From NCBI RefSeq assembly GCF_020360975.1, contig NW_025408668.1:3906001-3970000 (forward strand): a stretch of 64,000 bases of DNA, written 5' to 3'. Position 1 is the stretch's first letter, and each line of letters begins with the position of its first letter. Position numbers and translations under genes: made by a program. This stretch comes from Hirsutella rhossiliensis. Its lineage: Eukaryota > Ascomycota > Sordariomycetes > Hypocreales > Ophiocordycipitaceae. Below the pieces are notes generated by a model. It did no database searches. It was not told the DNA's origin and worked only from the letters and a program-made list of their open reading frames with translations. Shown here one piece after another: positions 23,849-37,216 of the stretch.

Positions 23849-24034
23849 TATTATAAAGTAAGTAAAGGTATATATATAGGTACTATTTATAGGATAATAT
23901 TAATAAGCTATATAAAGCTCTTTTATATATAGCTAGCCTATAAATATATATATAAGATCCGGCCCTTTATATATAACTATATAGCTTAGGCTATAGCTTA
24001 AGCCTATAACCTATAATAGTTAAGGACTCTTATA
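23849..24034 (-). repeat. 3' LTR of B2
   Basis: 186 bp, from TATTATAAAGTAAG to GACTCTTATA. It is the same length as both B1 LTRs and the other B2 LTR. Confidence 0.9.
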
Positions 24035-24350
24035 TAATACCCTCCCTTAAGTATAGCGCGGCGCTGCCTTATTAATAGCTTTTATACTATTAAGCTTATA
24101 CCGCTAGCTTTACCCTACCCTTTCCTATTAATCGTACTAGCCTTACTAGCCTTATTATCCTTATACTTATTAGCTTAGGTAGCTAGAACCTAGCTCTATA
24201 CTTATTAGCCGGCTAGCCGTTTAAATAAGGGTATAACTTATTATATACGCCCTTAGGTAGCCGGCGGCTAGCTTAGACCTACGTAAGCCTTAGGCTACCT
24301 ATCCCCTTAGCCTTAAGTAGCCTCCTCTACCTAAGGGTATATAAAGTAAT

Positions 24351-24527
24351 TATTACGGAGTAGGCAGAGGCGTAGGCTTAGGTACGGTCTATTAGAAGAA
24401 GGTTAATAATCTACGAGGGGGAAAAGGAAGAGAAGTATAGGCCTAGCCTATATAAGCGCGGAGGCCGCTTATATATAGACTTAGCCTAGACCCTAGTCTA
24501 GGCCTATATAGGGCAAAAGCCCTTATA
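24351..24527 (+). repeat. Left LTR of C
   Basis: 177 bp. It differs from the right LTR at roughly ten positions, mostly G/A or C/T. It contains an inner palindrome-like GACTTAGCCTAGACC / CTAGTCTAGG. Confidence 0.9.
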
Positions 24528-25265
24528 TTATACCCCTACCCGGCTTTTAAAGAGGCGCGCCTCTAAATAATACCCGATACCGCGCCTAGGGGGACGGAAC
24601 CCTCGCGCGGACTACGCACGCCTAGTCGCGGAAAAAACGTTAGCAAATAACGCATAATACCCTCCTAAGCGAGCTTCTCGGATAGACTATATTATTAGTA
24701 GGGGCCGCGCCCTAGGAGTCGGGCTTTAGCACTTCTAGCTAAGGAGCGGAGGCATATAGAACGGCGCGTAGCTAGCTTCGGCAAGCTTATAGCATCCCGC
24801 CCCCCTTATATCGGCGCACGGTAGTAGCTCCTAGTGCCGCAACGTAGGGGACGGTACTCCGGTATATAAGGCTCCGCTCCCTCCCGCATAGGGCTATACG
24901 GGCACTCCCTTTCGCTATAGTTATATTATATTAGCGGCCTTCCTATATCTTAGCCGCCCTTTCGGTCGCTGCGGGCATACGTCCCGTCTATATAGCAGCT
25001 GCTGCCGCACGCGAGGGGACGCCGACGAAGCCCGTAGAGGCGTTACTAAGATTACTCGTCGCTAGAGTCGCTATCGTCGAACCTAACCTCCTTTCCGTCC
25101 TAGCGCGTGCGCCCCTCTATTACTTAGAGTGCGTTTACCCGCGCCTCCCGGCGCGGGCACTTTAAAAACTAGTAGGATTTACTGCCGTATCCTTAAGGCG
25201 GAGATAGAGATATCTATAGTATTACTAGCGTTATCCTCTTCTTATATTATAGAAGAAGATAAAAA

Positions 25266-25980
25266 AAGAAACTTATTGCTACTAAGCTCGCGAAGAAGGC
25301 GGACGAGATCGGTATACGTATCTAGTAGTATAGACCTTTCGCTTAGACGGGTACGCTAATCCGAATTTAAGCTCGTAACGAGGTAATTACACTTTGCCGC
25401 GTTAGGCTAGCTATATACGTCTGCTCGATAAAGCACCTCTTCGAACCGTACGAGGTAGGCCGGAATAGCTTTACTCCGCTTTTAACGGAGCGTTATAAGC
25501 TCCTAGCCTACCGACTTAGCTACGTTAGGTTCGCCGTAATTAGTACGGAGCTTCGCGAGGAGGTCGGCTAGTCCGTTTATATTAGTACGCGTAAACGGTA
25601 AGAGATGCCTTTATAGGTATAGGGATAAGCTCGCGTAAAGATAGTCGAATTAGGCGCGGATATCCCCTATTACGGCGCTATCGGTACGGAGCTTCGCTTC
25701 TATATAAAGTAGCCACGGCTCGAGCTCTATAGAGGAGCCGTCGAACTTACTAAGGTACGGTAGTACCGCTCTTAGTCGTGCAGAGCCCTACTATTATAAG
25801 AGGCTCTCGACTGCCTAGGCAAACTAAGTATTACGTTCGCTTTAATTTTGCGACTATAGGAGAACGGATATTTCGCGTGCGTATATACCGGCGCGGGCGG
25901 TTTAACTAGACTAGGTAATTAAACGTCGGCTTTAAAGGCAGCTAAAAATAGCTATTCTATATATAGGGATATAGAGAGGG
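25266..25980 (+). pseudogene. Unidentified ~240-codon frame in element C
   Basis: From AAG AAA CTT at 25,266 one frame runs about 240 codons, interrupted only by TAG/TAA (RIP-type stops) and by no TGA. Recognisable stretches are KKLIATKLAKKADEIG, CSIKHLFEPYEVGRNSF, ERYKLLAYRLSYVRFAVIST and LQEALDCLGKLSIT-like. No zinc knuckle, retropepsin DSG or YxDD motif is seen. It could be a gag-like structural protein, a captured host gene piece, or a novel protein of the element. I do not recognise it. The start is not determined. Confidence 0.45.
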
Positions 25981-26002
25981 TAAAATAAAGGGTAGATTAT
26001 AC

Positions 26003-26179
26003 TATTACGGAGTAGGTAGAGGCGTAGGCTTAAGTGCGGTCCGTTAAAAGAAGGTTAATAATCTACGAGGGGGAAAAGAAAGAGAAGTATAGGCCTAGCC
26101 TATATAGGCGCGGAGGCCGCTTATATATAGACTTAGCCTAGACCCTAGTCTAGGCCTATATAGGGCAAAAGCCCTTATA
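26003..26179 (+). repeat. Right LTR of C
   Basis: 177 bp, followed by the TSD GTAAT. It is preceded by the purine-rich AGAGAGGGTAAAATAAAGGG (25,972-25,991), a possible polypurine tract a few bases from the LTR. Confidence 0.9.
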
Positions 26180-26616
26180 GTAATATCCCTTTTTTCCTTC
26201 TTCCCTTCCTTCTCTTCCTTCTTTAACTATAATAATAATAGTAATAAGTAAGTTCCGCTTTACTTAAGGCATTAGTTTATTCCTAGCTATATAGGCTGCT
26301 CTATTAATATATACTTATAATAATAGCTATAGTAGTAATAATAGCCTTAATAATAATAATAACTTTAACTAATAAGTTCCTTACTATATAAAGTAAGAGG
26401 CTATAATCTATAATACTAACTTTTATAATAGATATATCTACCTCCCTTTCCCTTACCTCCTCCTTCTTAGAGTATATAAAGTTATTCGTCGACGCTATAC
26501 TAAGTATAGCCGATAATAGCTCTACTACTACTACTACTCTTACTTATACCCTTACGACCGCGCCTACCGCCGCTACCTCTACCTCTACTATACTAGCCGC
26601 TTTTATATTACCTTTC

Positions 26617-26802
26617 TATTATAAAGTAGGTAGAGGCGTACGCGTAGGTGCCGTCTATAGGATAATATTAATAAGCTATATAGAGCTCTCCTATACGCGG
26701 CTAGCCCGTATATATATATATAGGATCCGGCCCTTCGTACGTAACTATATAGCTTAGGCTATAGCCTAAGCCTATAACCTATAATAGTTAAAGACTCTTA
26801 TA
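26617..26802 (-). repeat. 3' LTR of B1
   Basis: 186 bp. It differs from the 5' LTR at about seven positions and contains a (TA)n-GGATCC block. Confidence 0.92.
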
Positions 26803-27237
26803 TAATACCCTCTTTTAAGCGCGGCGCGGCGTTGCCCTATTAACGGCTTCTATACTATAGGGCCTATACCGCTAGCTCTACCCTACCCTTTTCTATTAAT
26901 TATACTAGCCCTACTAGCCCTATTATCCCTACGCCTATTAGCCTAGGTAGCCGGAACCGGGCTCTATACTTATTAGCCGGCTAGCCGTTTAAATAAGGGC
27001 GTAACCTATTATATATACTCCTAGGTAGCCGGCGGCCGGCCTAGACCTACGTAAGCCTTAGGTTGCCCGTCCCCTTAGCCTTAGTTAGCCTCCTCTACCT
27101 AGGGGTATATAAGGCGGCATCCCCCCCTTCCTGCTTCTTTTCCTTCTCCTCCTTCTTTAACTATAGTAGTAGTAGTAATAGGTAAGTTCTACTCTACCTA
27201 GGGCGTTAGTTCGTTCTTAGCTATATAGGCCGCTTTA

Positions 27238-30200
27238 TTAACGTATACTTATAGTAATAGCTATAGTAGTAATAATAGCCTTAATAATAATAACTTTTAC
27301 TAATAAGTTCTTTGCCCTATAGAGCGGGAGGCTATAATCTATAATACTAACTTCCGCGATAGATATATCTACCTCCCCCTCCCCTATTTCCTCTTTCTCG
27401 GAGCGTGCGAAGTCGTTCGTCGACGCCGTACTAGGCACGGCCGACGACGGCTCCGCCGCTACCGCTACTCCTGCCCGCGCCCCCGCGACCGCGCCTACCG
27501 CCGCCGCCTCTACCTCTACTATACTAGCTGCCCTTACGTCACCCTTTTAGGTAACGACGCCGTCCCCGCCGCTAGCTATAACGCCCGGCCCCTCTACCCC
27601 CGCCTCCGCTACTACTACCCCCGTAAGTCCGCTACCTAGTAAGCGTAGTAGCTATTTTCCGCTAACTTCTTAAAGTATAAACGCTAAGTATAGGCCGGAG
27701 CCGCCTACGCGGCCCCCTATATACGGTACGCGTCGTAGGAGCTCCCTTACGCCGACTAAGTCGGGCGCCGCCGTAGCGGTAGTTATTACTAGTACGCGCG
27801 TGCCGGCCGCGCCTATAAGGCGGCGCTTCCTATCCTACTCGCTATAGCGTCGGCTTAGAAGGCTAGCGCGTATAGGCAGGCACGGGGGGCTACTAAGAAG
27901 CGCCTTACCGCCGCCGCCGCCGCCTACCGTAATCTCCGCGCCCTCGAGCGCTAGGGCCTTATCCCTAAGTAAGTTCCTCTTATCTAGCTCTTTTACTTTC
28001 GCTACTAACTCTCCCGGTACTAAGGATACTGCCTCCGTTACCTTATCGACGGTCCCCTTAGCCGTGCCCGCCGCCGCCCCCGCCGCTACTACTAGCCGGG
28101 CCCCCCCCGCCCCTAGAGCCCCTAGATATACCGCTGCCGCTAACTAGCTCGCGGGCTTAGAGGGCCGCTTAAGCGCCCTAGAGAGCGCCGCCGCCGCTAA
28201 TAAGGTAGAGGAGGACGACGAGGATAAGGATAAGGACGACGATAAGGATAAGGAGTAGGTCTAAGTAGTCTAAGGGCTCTGCCCTAAAATAAACGCTATT
28301 TTTATCTCCGCTTATATAATTACGCTCGCGTTATCGTAACTACCTACTCCGCTTTACCTACTTTATAGTCCTAGCTTAAGCTACTATCGGTAGTCCGCTA
28401 GTCCGTCGTTCTCGTTTACTATTTTAAATAAGGCTTTAAACTTATTAAGGGCTATAGTTCCCGTAAACTTATATATAGGTTCCTATATAGGGTCGAGATA
28501 CCCGCGCTACTTAATAAGGACCTCCTAGCGTTTCCCCCTACCGACTTTTTTCTAGCGCGCGGCCTATATCTCTTTAACCTCGAACTCGTCCTCTCCCTTT
28601 ACCTTAATTACGGGCGGTTAAGCGTCCGCTACTTCTTATCTAAGTAGCGGGTTAGAGGAGGCTCTATAAAGGAGGTCTATATTAATCTTATTATAGACCC
28701 TTATTAGGAGACTATTAAGCTCTATAACCTATAGGCTAATAACCCTCTATACCGTAAACTTCGCGTATAGCTAGTTAAGCTTCTTCTTTAATCGTACTAA
28801 CCTATAGTTACGGAGGTCTAGCTATACCTTATCTCTTACCGCGAACCTATCTATTAAGGCCCTAGTCTTATTAGCGTGCCGCTCTTAATCTTACGCTACG
28901 GCGGCTATCGCGGATTAGTAATAATCTATAGTCTCTTATAGCTTTTATATAAACGTAGAGGCGCGGCCCTCTAGTAACGAATTACTATACTACTCCGCTA
29001 CTACGTCTATAGTAAAGGGAACTAGTAAGGGTAGTTCGAAGCTATACGTTATAAAGAAAGGGGCTATCTTAATAAAGGTATATAGTTTACTATTTAACGT
29101 AAGTTAAGCTATAGGGAGCTACTAGTCTTAGTCTACTTAGTTACGGGCTACGATAGCCTATAGGTAAGCTTACGCCTCCTAGTTAACCCTCTTAAGCCCT
29201 CCGTCGGTCTATAGGTAATATACTATACTAAGTAGCTATATAATCTAAAGTAGCTAGTATAAGTACTACTAAAAGCGGCTAGTTTAATTTAATCCCTTAT
29301 CGCTTATAATAAAGGCTAGCTAGCTATACGAGCGGGCCTAGTACTATAGGAAGCGCTCTATATAGGACTCTATATTTATAGACGGTATTAGCTTTAATAC
29401 TATAGACTTACTAAGTCGGTTATTAATTACCTATATATAGCGGTTGCCGCCCTCTATAAGTAGGAGGTCCGTTATAAAGTCTATCTATATATACGTATAG
29501 AACTAGTCGGGTACTAGAAGCTACTTAAGTAGCCCCTTAAGCTACGCCCTTTAGATCTTCGTATAGCTATAGATATCGTAGTTATAAAGGAAGCGACGAA
29601 CGTAGTACTATAAGAGGGGCTAGTAAAAGTCCCTTATAAGGCCTACTACTATGCCTTATCTGCCTAGGTAACCTACGACGCTAAAGTTATAAATAAATTA
29701 GACTAGCCTCCCTCGGAGCTCGTTTTATTTATCTAGCTCCGGCGGTCCCTCCTTCTCCTTAGCTTCTATAGTATATAATACGCCCGGTACCTATAGTCTC
29801 CCCCGCTAGCGTAGATACCCTCGTAGGTCGATATAGTAGTCGGCTACCTATACCTTTAGCTTTAGCTTTAGATCTAGGCGTCGAGCGCCGGACTTAATAG
29901 CACGGCGCACGCCCTCGTAGGTATAGTCTAGAGCCGCTATCCTATCCTATAAGCGTTAAAGGGCCTTATCTTAGAATACTCTCGCCGCGCGCGCCCTTAG
30001 GCCGGTCTATCCCTCCTTACCGGACCGAGGTAAGGGCGCGGGGGGAAGCTTATTCGCTAGCACCGCGTCTCCCTTTACTAGGGAAGCTCCTATATAAGTC
30101 TATAGTACTTCCTACGGGATAAGCTATAGATCCCGGGCCTTAATATCCGCTCCCGTTAGCCGGTCCTAATCCCTCTAGGAAAGCGCGTTTAGGACCGCGG

Positions 30201-33200
30201 AGTCCTACCTAAAGCGGTACTTAATTAAGAAGTTAAAGCGTAAGAGATACTCCGCTTAGCGGGCTTACCGCTCTAAGAGGTGCTAGCGAGTTATAAAGTA
30301 CTCGAGGTTCCTATAGTTTATAAGAACCTCGAAGCTCTTATAGCTCTAGAGCTCCGCTTACTATTGCTCGAGGTAGCTAATAATCGCTAGTATCTCCTTA
30401 TCGTAAATAGTATAATTCCGCTCTACTAAGGTTAGCTTATAGGAGTAGAACGCTACCGGTTACTTCTACCTATCTACTTCCTAGGAGAGCGTTCCTCTAA
30501 GTACCTAGCCGCTATAGTCCGCTTTAACTAACGTAGACCGGTTAAAGTCCTACTAAAGCAGTACTAGGGCTTAAGAGAATAGGTCCTTAAGCGTATAGAA
30601 CGCTCCTTCCTATATAGGCCCTTAGCGAAAGGCGGTCTGCTTCTTAGTAATCTTATTTAAGGGTATTATAATATAAGAGAAGCCCCTAATAAACATCCTA
30701 TAATAGTTCGCGAACCTAAGGAAGCTCTATATGCCTATCTATATAGTTAGGGCAGCCTAGTCCTAAATCGCTTAGATCTTTATAGGGTCCGCTTATATAC
30801 CTACGCCTACGTAGATAATAAAGCCTAGGTACTAAACCCTCTTAACCCTAAATTCGTACTTATCTAGGTTAAGGTAGAGCCTATAAAGTTAGAGGCGCTC
30901 TAGGACCCTTTATACTTTCTATATATAGTCCTTATAGGAGCCGCTTATATAGATAAGGATATTATCTATATATATAAAAGCGAACTCGTCGAGGAAGTCT
31001 TAAAGTATATTATTAATATAACGCTAGAAGGTAGCGGGCGCTCTTAAGAGGCTAAAGGGCGTTATAAGCTACTTAAATAAGCTATAGCGTATATAGAACG
31101 CTGTCTTTTACTTATTACCCTCCGAGATCTATACCTTATAGAACGCCTATTTTATATCTAGCTTCGTAAACTACTTCGCCTTCGAAAGGTTACGGAGTAT
31201 ATCCGAGATTAAGGGTAAAAGGTAGCGGTCTAGCCTTATAATTACGTTTAGAGCCCTATAGTCGTAATAGAACTATATCCCGCCCCTTAATTTACGTATA
31301 AATAAGACCGGCGCTCTTACTTTAGAGCTGCTTACTTAAATAAAACCCTTATCTAAGAGGTCCCTTAGCGTCTTCTTTAGCACTAGTAGCTCCGCGTATA
31401 ATATACTATATAGCGGTCTAAATAGTATAGGTAGTTCCTACCCCTTCTTATTAGTATAAAGTACGATCCTATAGTCTACCCCTAGCTTATATAGGTTAAG
31501 CTTATCCGCTTCTTAGGCCTCGAATAGCGGTTAGAGGTCGTAAAAGCGCTTTAGTATCTATTACTATAGCTTAGAGGGCGACTTTAGCTTCTTTATCTAG
31601 AGGGCCTTATCGATATCCGCTAAGCTAACTACGTAGACCGCTACGTTAGCCGCTGCCCGGCCTTGCCCCTACTCTACCTATTATATAGTTCCTACGAAGA
31701 TAAAGGCAAGGACTTTTTATACTAAGTATAAAGCTTATATACTTAGTCCTACGCCTATAGAACTATCGTTATAACGGACCTACTATTATATAGGCCTAAA
31801 CTATAGCTTCCTTTAGTATAGAACTAAGTATAACTCTATATATAATAACTAGGGTTTCCTAAGGATTAAGGGAAACTCTAGTTAAGGGATTATATAGGCT
31901 ACGATAAGCTTATAGTAACCGTCGACCTCTATAGCTAGCTACGTAATGCCCTTAATTACTATACCCTCTATTACGCTTAAGGCGCCCTTTACTCGCCTTA
32001 GGGCGATCTTTTCTACTAGCACTTATATCTCTCGCGTAAGCGCCTTATTAATTATAGCGTAGTACTAGCAGCCCTTATTTATAAGGGCGGTAATAGGTAA
32101 GGAGTTATTAATTATAACCTATATTAAAGTAGGCTCCTCTTTTATACGAGCGGATAATTCTTCCTTCTCCTTTACTAGTACTAGTAATTAGGGCTCTAAA
32201 GCCTATCTTTGCTCTAGAGCTACTCTTTTTCCTCTAGGCCTAAGGGGGCGGAGTCCTCCTTATCGTTTAAGGCAAGGAGCGGTTCTATCTTCGCTACTTA
32301 AACCGCTATAGGCCGCTTAGCTAAAAGGAAGGGGCATTTTAATATAAAGTACGTAGATACTCTATAACGTAGGTAGCGGCCGTTAGCCTTCCTCTTCCCG
32401 ATTTCCTCGCTCGTTACCTACTTCGCCTACTACTTAGAGTACGGGGCGGTATAGGGGGTAGTCGACGGCGTCTTCTTACCGCGTCTAGCCCGGTCTATAC
32501 GGGTAGCCGATATTAGGGTATCCCCGTTTATATCGATAGCCGGTTATTTATCTTATAGAAGGGCGGTAATCCCGTCGCCGCTATACGGCGTGCGCTTATA
32601 GAGCTTCTAGAAACGCAGTGTCTACTTATAGCCCTAAGCTACCTTTATTAACCGGCTTACGTACTCGCTATAGTTAGTAGGTATAATTACGGGGATAAGT
32701 AGCTCCCGTAGGGCTAGCGTAATCGAATTCTATAGCTATATAAGCTTCGCGCTATCTTCCTATACTATAGTCCCCGCTACCCGTAAGAGCGTCTCTTTAA
32801 AATCGGGAAGGAATTCGCTAAAGGTTTATCTATCTCTCTACTTAAGGGTCCGTAGCCTATCTTACGCCTTCTCCCGCTCCTATACGTTGCCGAACGTATA
32901 TATAAGGTGTTAGAAGAAGTCTTATAGGTCGCGTTTACCCCTAGGGCCGCCCTTATCCTAGAATCTAGAGATCCGCTATATCTAGGGCTCCGGTAGCGTA
33001 TAAAGGAGCGAATACTACGCTATATCGCGATAGCTATTTAGGCCCTATTTCTCGTCGGTTATAAACTTTATCTATAGCCGGCTAAGGAAGAAGTAAAAGG
33101 ACTCTAGCTTACTATCCTAAGTCGGCTAAGAGAGCGGCTTCCTCGTTAGTAGTATCGCCGCCGTAACTAGCGTTATAGAGGCCGTAGGGGTTAAAGCCGG

Positions 33201-33380
33201 TCTCGTAGACGGCTCCCTTAGTATAGTAAGAACCTCGTCCTTCTCGCTAGCCGTCGCGCTTTTAATCGCTTCTAGGATAGCTACGATACTTCCTATCCGT
33301 CTAGGGAGGGGCGGAGTGCTTCCTTAAGGGGGAGGCGCCCTCTCTAAAGAGATATCTATTAGATCTATTAATTAATAGCT
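27238..33380 (-). pseudogene. B1 gag-pol polyprotein remnant with chromodomain and long C-terminal tail
   Basis: Reading from high to low coordinates gives gag (about 33,350-32,300) and a protease region (about 32,150-31,650). RT follows at about 31,500-30,690 with the catalytic box read as FIYIDNILIY (near 30,961-30,978; the second Asp is now Asn). RNase H is at about 30,640-30,180 (KADYSGQVLRGTLSQE) and integrase at about 30,000-28,750 (YIQIDFITDLL, near 29,480; SDKGLK). A chromodomain-like segment lies at about 28,600-28,430 (RALEKSR, GYPRPYIGTYI-like). After that comes an acidic then Ala/Gly-rich extension of ~400 codons ending at 27,238 with the tail VIIIKAIITTIAITISIR. This is a chromovirus-type order. 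Stops are TAG/TAA, so it is dead. Confidence 0.8.
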
Positions 33381-33385
33381 TATAC

Positions 33386-33571
33386 TATTACGGAGTAGGT
33401 AGAGGCGTACGCGTAGGTGCCGTCTATAGGATAATATTAATAAGCTATATAGAGCTCTCCTATACGCGGCTAGCCTATATATATATATATAGGATCCGGC
33501 CCTCCGTACGTAACTATATAGCTTAGGCCGTAGCTTAAGCCTATAACCTATAATAGTTAAAGACTCTTATA
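33386..33571 (-). repeat. 5' LTR of B1
   Basis: 186 bp, TATTACGGAGTAGG to GACTCTTATA. Unmutated ends would be TG...CA. Confidence 0.92.
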
Positions 33572-36500
33572 CCTTCTAAGTAATAACGCTATCCCCGCTA
33601 CCGCCTATAACGCTTAGCCCCTCTACCCTTACCTCTACCTTTACTACCCTTATAAGTCCGCTACCTAGTAAGTATAGTAGCTATTTTCCGCTAACTTCTT
33701 AAAATATAAATACTAAGTATAAGCTAGAGCCGCCTATATAGCCCCCTATATATAGTATATATTATAGGAGCTCCCTTATACCGACTAAGTTAGGCGCTAT
33801 TATAGCGGTAGTTATTACTAGTATACGTATACCGGCTATACTTATAAGGCGGCGCCTCTTATCTTACTTACTATAGCGTTAGCTTAGAAGGCTAGCGTAT
33901 ATAAGTAGGTATAGGGGGCTACTAAGAAGCGCCTTACCGCTACCGCCGCCGCTTACTATAATCTCCGCGCCCTTAAGTACTAGGGCCTTATCCTTAAGTA
34001 AGTTCCTTTCTTTTAGCTGTTTTACTTCTGCTACTAACTCTCCCGGTACTAAGAATATTGCCTCTATTACCTTATTAGCGGTCCCCTTAGCTATGCCCGC
34101 CGCCGCCCCCGCCGCTACTACTAGCTAGGCCCCCCCTGCCCTTAGAGCCCTTAAAGCCGCTACTACCGCTAACTAGCTCGCGGGCCTAAAAGGCCGCCTA
34201 AGTACCTTAGAGAGCGCCGCCGCCGCTAATAAGGTAAAGGAGGATAATAAAGATAAGGATAATAATAATAATAAGGATAAGGAGTAAGTCTAGCTAATTT
34301 AAGGGCTTTACTTTAAAATAAATACTATTTTTATCTTTACTTATATTATTACGCTTATATTATTATAACTACTTACTTTACTTTACTTATTTTATAGTCC
34401 TAGCCTAAGCTACTATTAATAGTTTACTAGTCTATTATTCTTATTTACTATCTTAAATAAAGCTTTAAACTTATTAAGGGCTATAGCTCCTATAAACTTA
34501 TATATAGGTTCTTATATAAGGTTAAGATACCTATACTACTTAATAAGGACCTCTTAGTATTTCCCCTTATTAACCCTTTTTTAGCGCGCGGCCTATATCT
34601 TTTTAACCTTAAACTTATCTTCTTCCTTTACCTTAATTATAAGTAGTTAAGTATATACTACTTTTTATTTAAGTAATAAGTTAAAAGAAGCTCTTTAAAA
34701 GAGGTCTATATTAATCTTATTATAAACCTTTATTAAAAGACTATTATACTCTATAACTTATAGGCTAATAACCCTCTATACTATAAACTTTATATATAGC
34801 TAGTTAAGCTTCTTCTTTAGCTATACTAACCTATAGTTATAGAGGTCTAGCTGTACCTTATCTTTTACTATAAATATATTTATTAGAGCCTTAGTCTTAT
34901 TAGTATACCGCTCTTAATCTTATACTATAGTAGCTATTATAAATTAGTAATAATTTATAGTCTTTTATAGCTTTTATATAAATATAGAAGTACGGCCCTT
35001 TAATAATAAATTACTATATTACTTTACTATTATATTTATAGTAAAAAAAACTAATAAAGGTAGTTTAAAGCTATATATTATAAAGAAAGGGGCTATCTTA
35101 ATAAAGGTATATAGTTTACTATTTAACGTAAGTTAGGCTATAAGGAGCTACTAGTCTTAGTCTACGTAGTTATAGGCTATAATAGCTAATACGTAAGCCT
35201 ATACTTCTTAATTAACCCTCTTAGGCCCTCTATTAGTTTATAGGTAATATACTATACTAAGTAGCTATATAATCTAAAGTAGCTAGTATAAGTACTATTA
35301 AAAGCGGTTAGTTTAATTTAATCCTTTATTACTTATAATAAAAGCTAGCAAGCTATATAAGTAGGCTTAGTGCTATAGAAAGCGCTTTATATAAGACTCT
35401 ATATCTATAAATAGTATTAGATTTAATACTATAAACTTATTAAGTCGGTCCTTAATTACCTATATATAGCGGTTACCGCCCTTTATAAGTAGGAGGTCTA
35501 TTATAAAGTCTATCTATATATATATATAGAACTAGTTAGGTACTAAAAGCTACTTAAGTAGCCCTTTAAGCTATACCCTTTAAATCTTAGTATAGCTATA
35601 GATATTATAGTTATAAAGGAAGCAGCGAATATAGTACTATAGGAGGGGCTAGTAAAAATCCCTTGCGAGGCTTACTATTATACCTTACTAACCTAGGTAG
35701 CCTATAATACTAAAGTTATAAACGAGCTAGACTAGCTTTCCTTAAAGCTCGTTCTATTTATTTAGCTTTAAAGGTCTATCCTTTTCCTTAGCTTCTATAA
35801 TATATAGCGCGCTTAGTACTTATAGTCTCCCCCGCTAATATAAATACTCTTATAGGTTAATATAATAGTTAGCTACTTATACTTTTAGCTTTAGCTTTAG
35901 ATTAAGGTATTAAGCGCTAGACTTAATAGCGTAGTATACGCTCTTATAGGTATAGTCTAAAGATAATATCCTATCTTATAAGTATTAAAGGACCTTATCT
36001 TAAAATACTTATACTATATATACCCTTAAGCTAGTTTATCCTTCCTTACTAAACTAAGGTAAAGGTATAAGGGAAAGCTTATTTATTAGTACTACGCCTC
36101 CTTTTACTAAGGAAGCTCTTATATAAGTCTATAGCGCTTCTTATAAGATAGGCTATAGATCTTAGGCCTTAATATCCGCTCCTATTAGCTAGTCCTAATC
36201 TATTTAAGAAAGTATATTTAAGACTATAAAGTCCTACTTTAGCTAGTACTTAATTAAGAAGTTAAAGTATAAAATATATTCTACTTAGCGGGCTTACTAC
36301 TTTAAGAGGTACTAGTAAGTTATAAAGTACTTAAGGTTCTTATAGTCTATAAGAACTTTAAAGCTCTTATAGCTTTAAAGCTCCGCTTACTATTACTTAA
36401 GGTAGCTAATAATCGTTAGTATCTCTTTATTATAAATAGTATAATTCTACTTTACTAAGGTTAGCTTATAGGAGTAAAACGCTACTAGTTACTTTTACTT

Positions 36501-37216
36501 ATTTACTTCTTAAGAGAGTGTTTCTTTAAGTACCTTACTATTATAGTCTACTTTAACTAATATAAACTAGTTAAAGTCCTACTAAAGTAGTACTAAGGCT
36601 TATAAGAATAGGCCCTTAAGTATATATAACGCTCCTTCTTATATAGGCCCTTAATAAAAAGCGGTCTGCTTCTTAGTAATCTTATTTAAGGGTATTATAA
36701 TATAAGAGAAGCCCTTAATAAATATCCTATAATAGTTCGCGAACTTAAGGAAGCTCTATACGCCTATCTATATAGTTAGGGCGCTTAGTCTTAAATCGCC
36801 TAGATCTTTATAGGATCCGCTTATATACTTATACTTATATAAATAAAAAAGCCTAAGTACTTAACCCTCTTAACTTTAAATTTATATTTATCTAAGTTAA
36901 GGTAGAGCTTATAAAGTTAAAGGCGCTTTAAGACCTTTTATACTTTCTATATATAGTCCTTATAAGAGCCGCTTATATAAATAAGGATATTATTTATATA
37001 TATAAAGGCAAATTTATTAAGGAAGTCTTAAAGTATATTATTAATATAATACTAAAAGGTAGCGGGCGCTTTTAAGAAGCTAAAAGGCGTTATAAGCTAC
37101 TTAAATAAGCTATAGTATATATAGAACGCTATCTTTTACTTATTAACCTTTAAGATCTATACTTTATAAAACGCTTATTTTATATCTAGCTTTATAAACT
37201 ACTTTACCTTTAAAAG
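33572..37216 (-). pseudogene. B2 polyprotein remnant, C-terminal tail to RT
   Basis: It aligns with B1 from about 27,540 to 31,170: C-terminal Ala/Gly-rich extension (33,572-34,250), chromodomain (about 34,480-34,660), integrase (about 34,800-36,050), RNase H (about 36,230-36,690) and RT (36,750-37,216, with the YIDN-type box near 37,000). RIP is heavier than in B1 and also converts CG to TA. Confidence 0.8.

Larger units (their letters stand above)
24351..26179 (+). mobile_element. Element C: 1.8-kb non-autonomous LTR retroelement inside B2
   Basis: Two 177-bp LTRs (24,351-24,527 and 26,003-26,179) flank 1475 bp. The TSD is GTAAT (24,346-24,350 and 26,180-26,184). The LTRs begin TATTACGGAGTAGG and end GCCCTTATA. 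The first ~25 bp resemble the family B LTR terminus, but the middle differs. The interior has no RT, integrase or protease motif, so movement would need proteins from another element, perhaps family B (inference). Orientation is set only by the open frame at 25,266. C keeps many CG and a few CA/TG, so it is younger or less mutated than its B2 host. Confidence 0.85.
26617..33571 (-). mobile_element. Ty3/Gypsy element B1 (full length, 6955 bp) inside B2
   Basis: It has 186-bp LTRs at 26,617-26,802 and 33,386-33,571 and a near-match TSD CTTTC (26,612-26,616) / CCTTC (33,572-33,576). The flanking B2 sequence rejoins to the order seen uninterrupted in B1 near 27,530. It is the most complete copy of the family and the least mutated B copy: CG is kept, though CA/TG are nearly gone and coding frames carry many TAG/TAA. 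Confidence 0.92.

Noticed and set aside
25129..25359. 76-codon plus frame in element C
   Set aside because: It overlaps the longer ~240-codon frame in another phase and turns Arg/Ser-rich exactly there; the longer frame is preferred.
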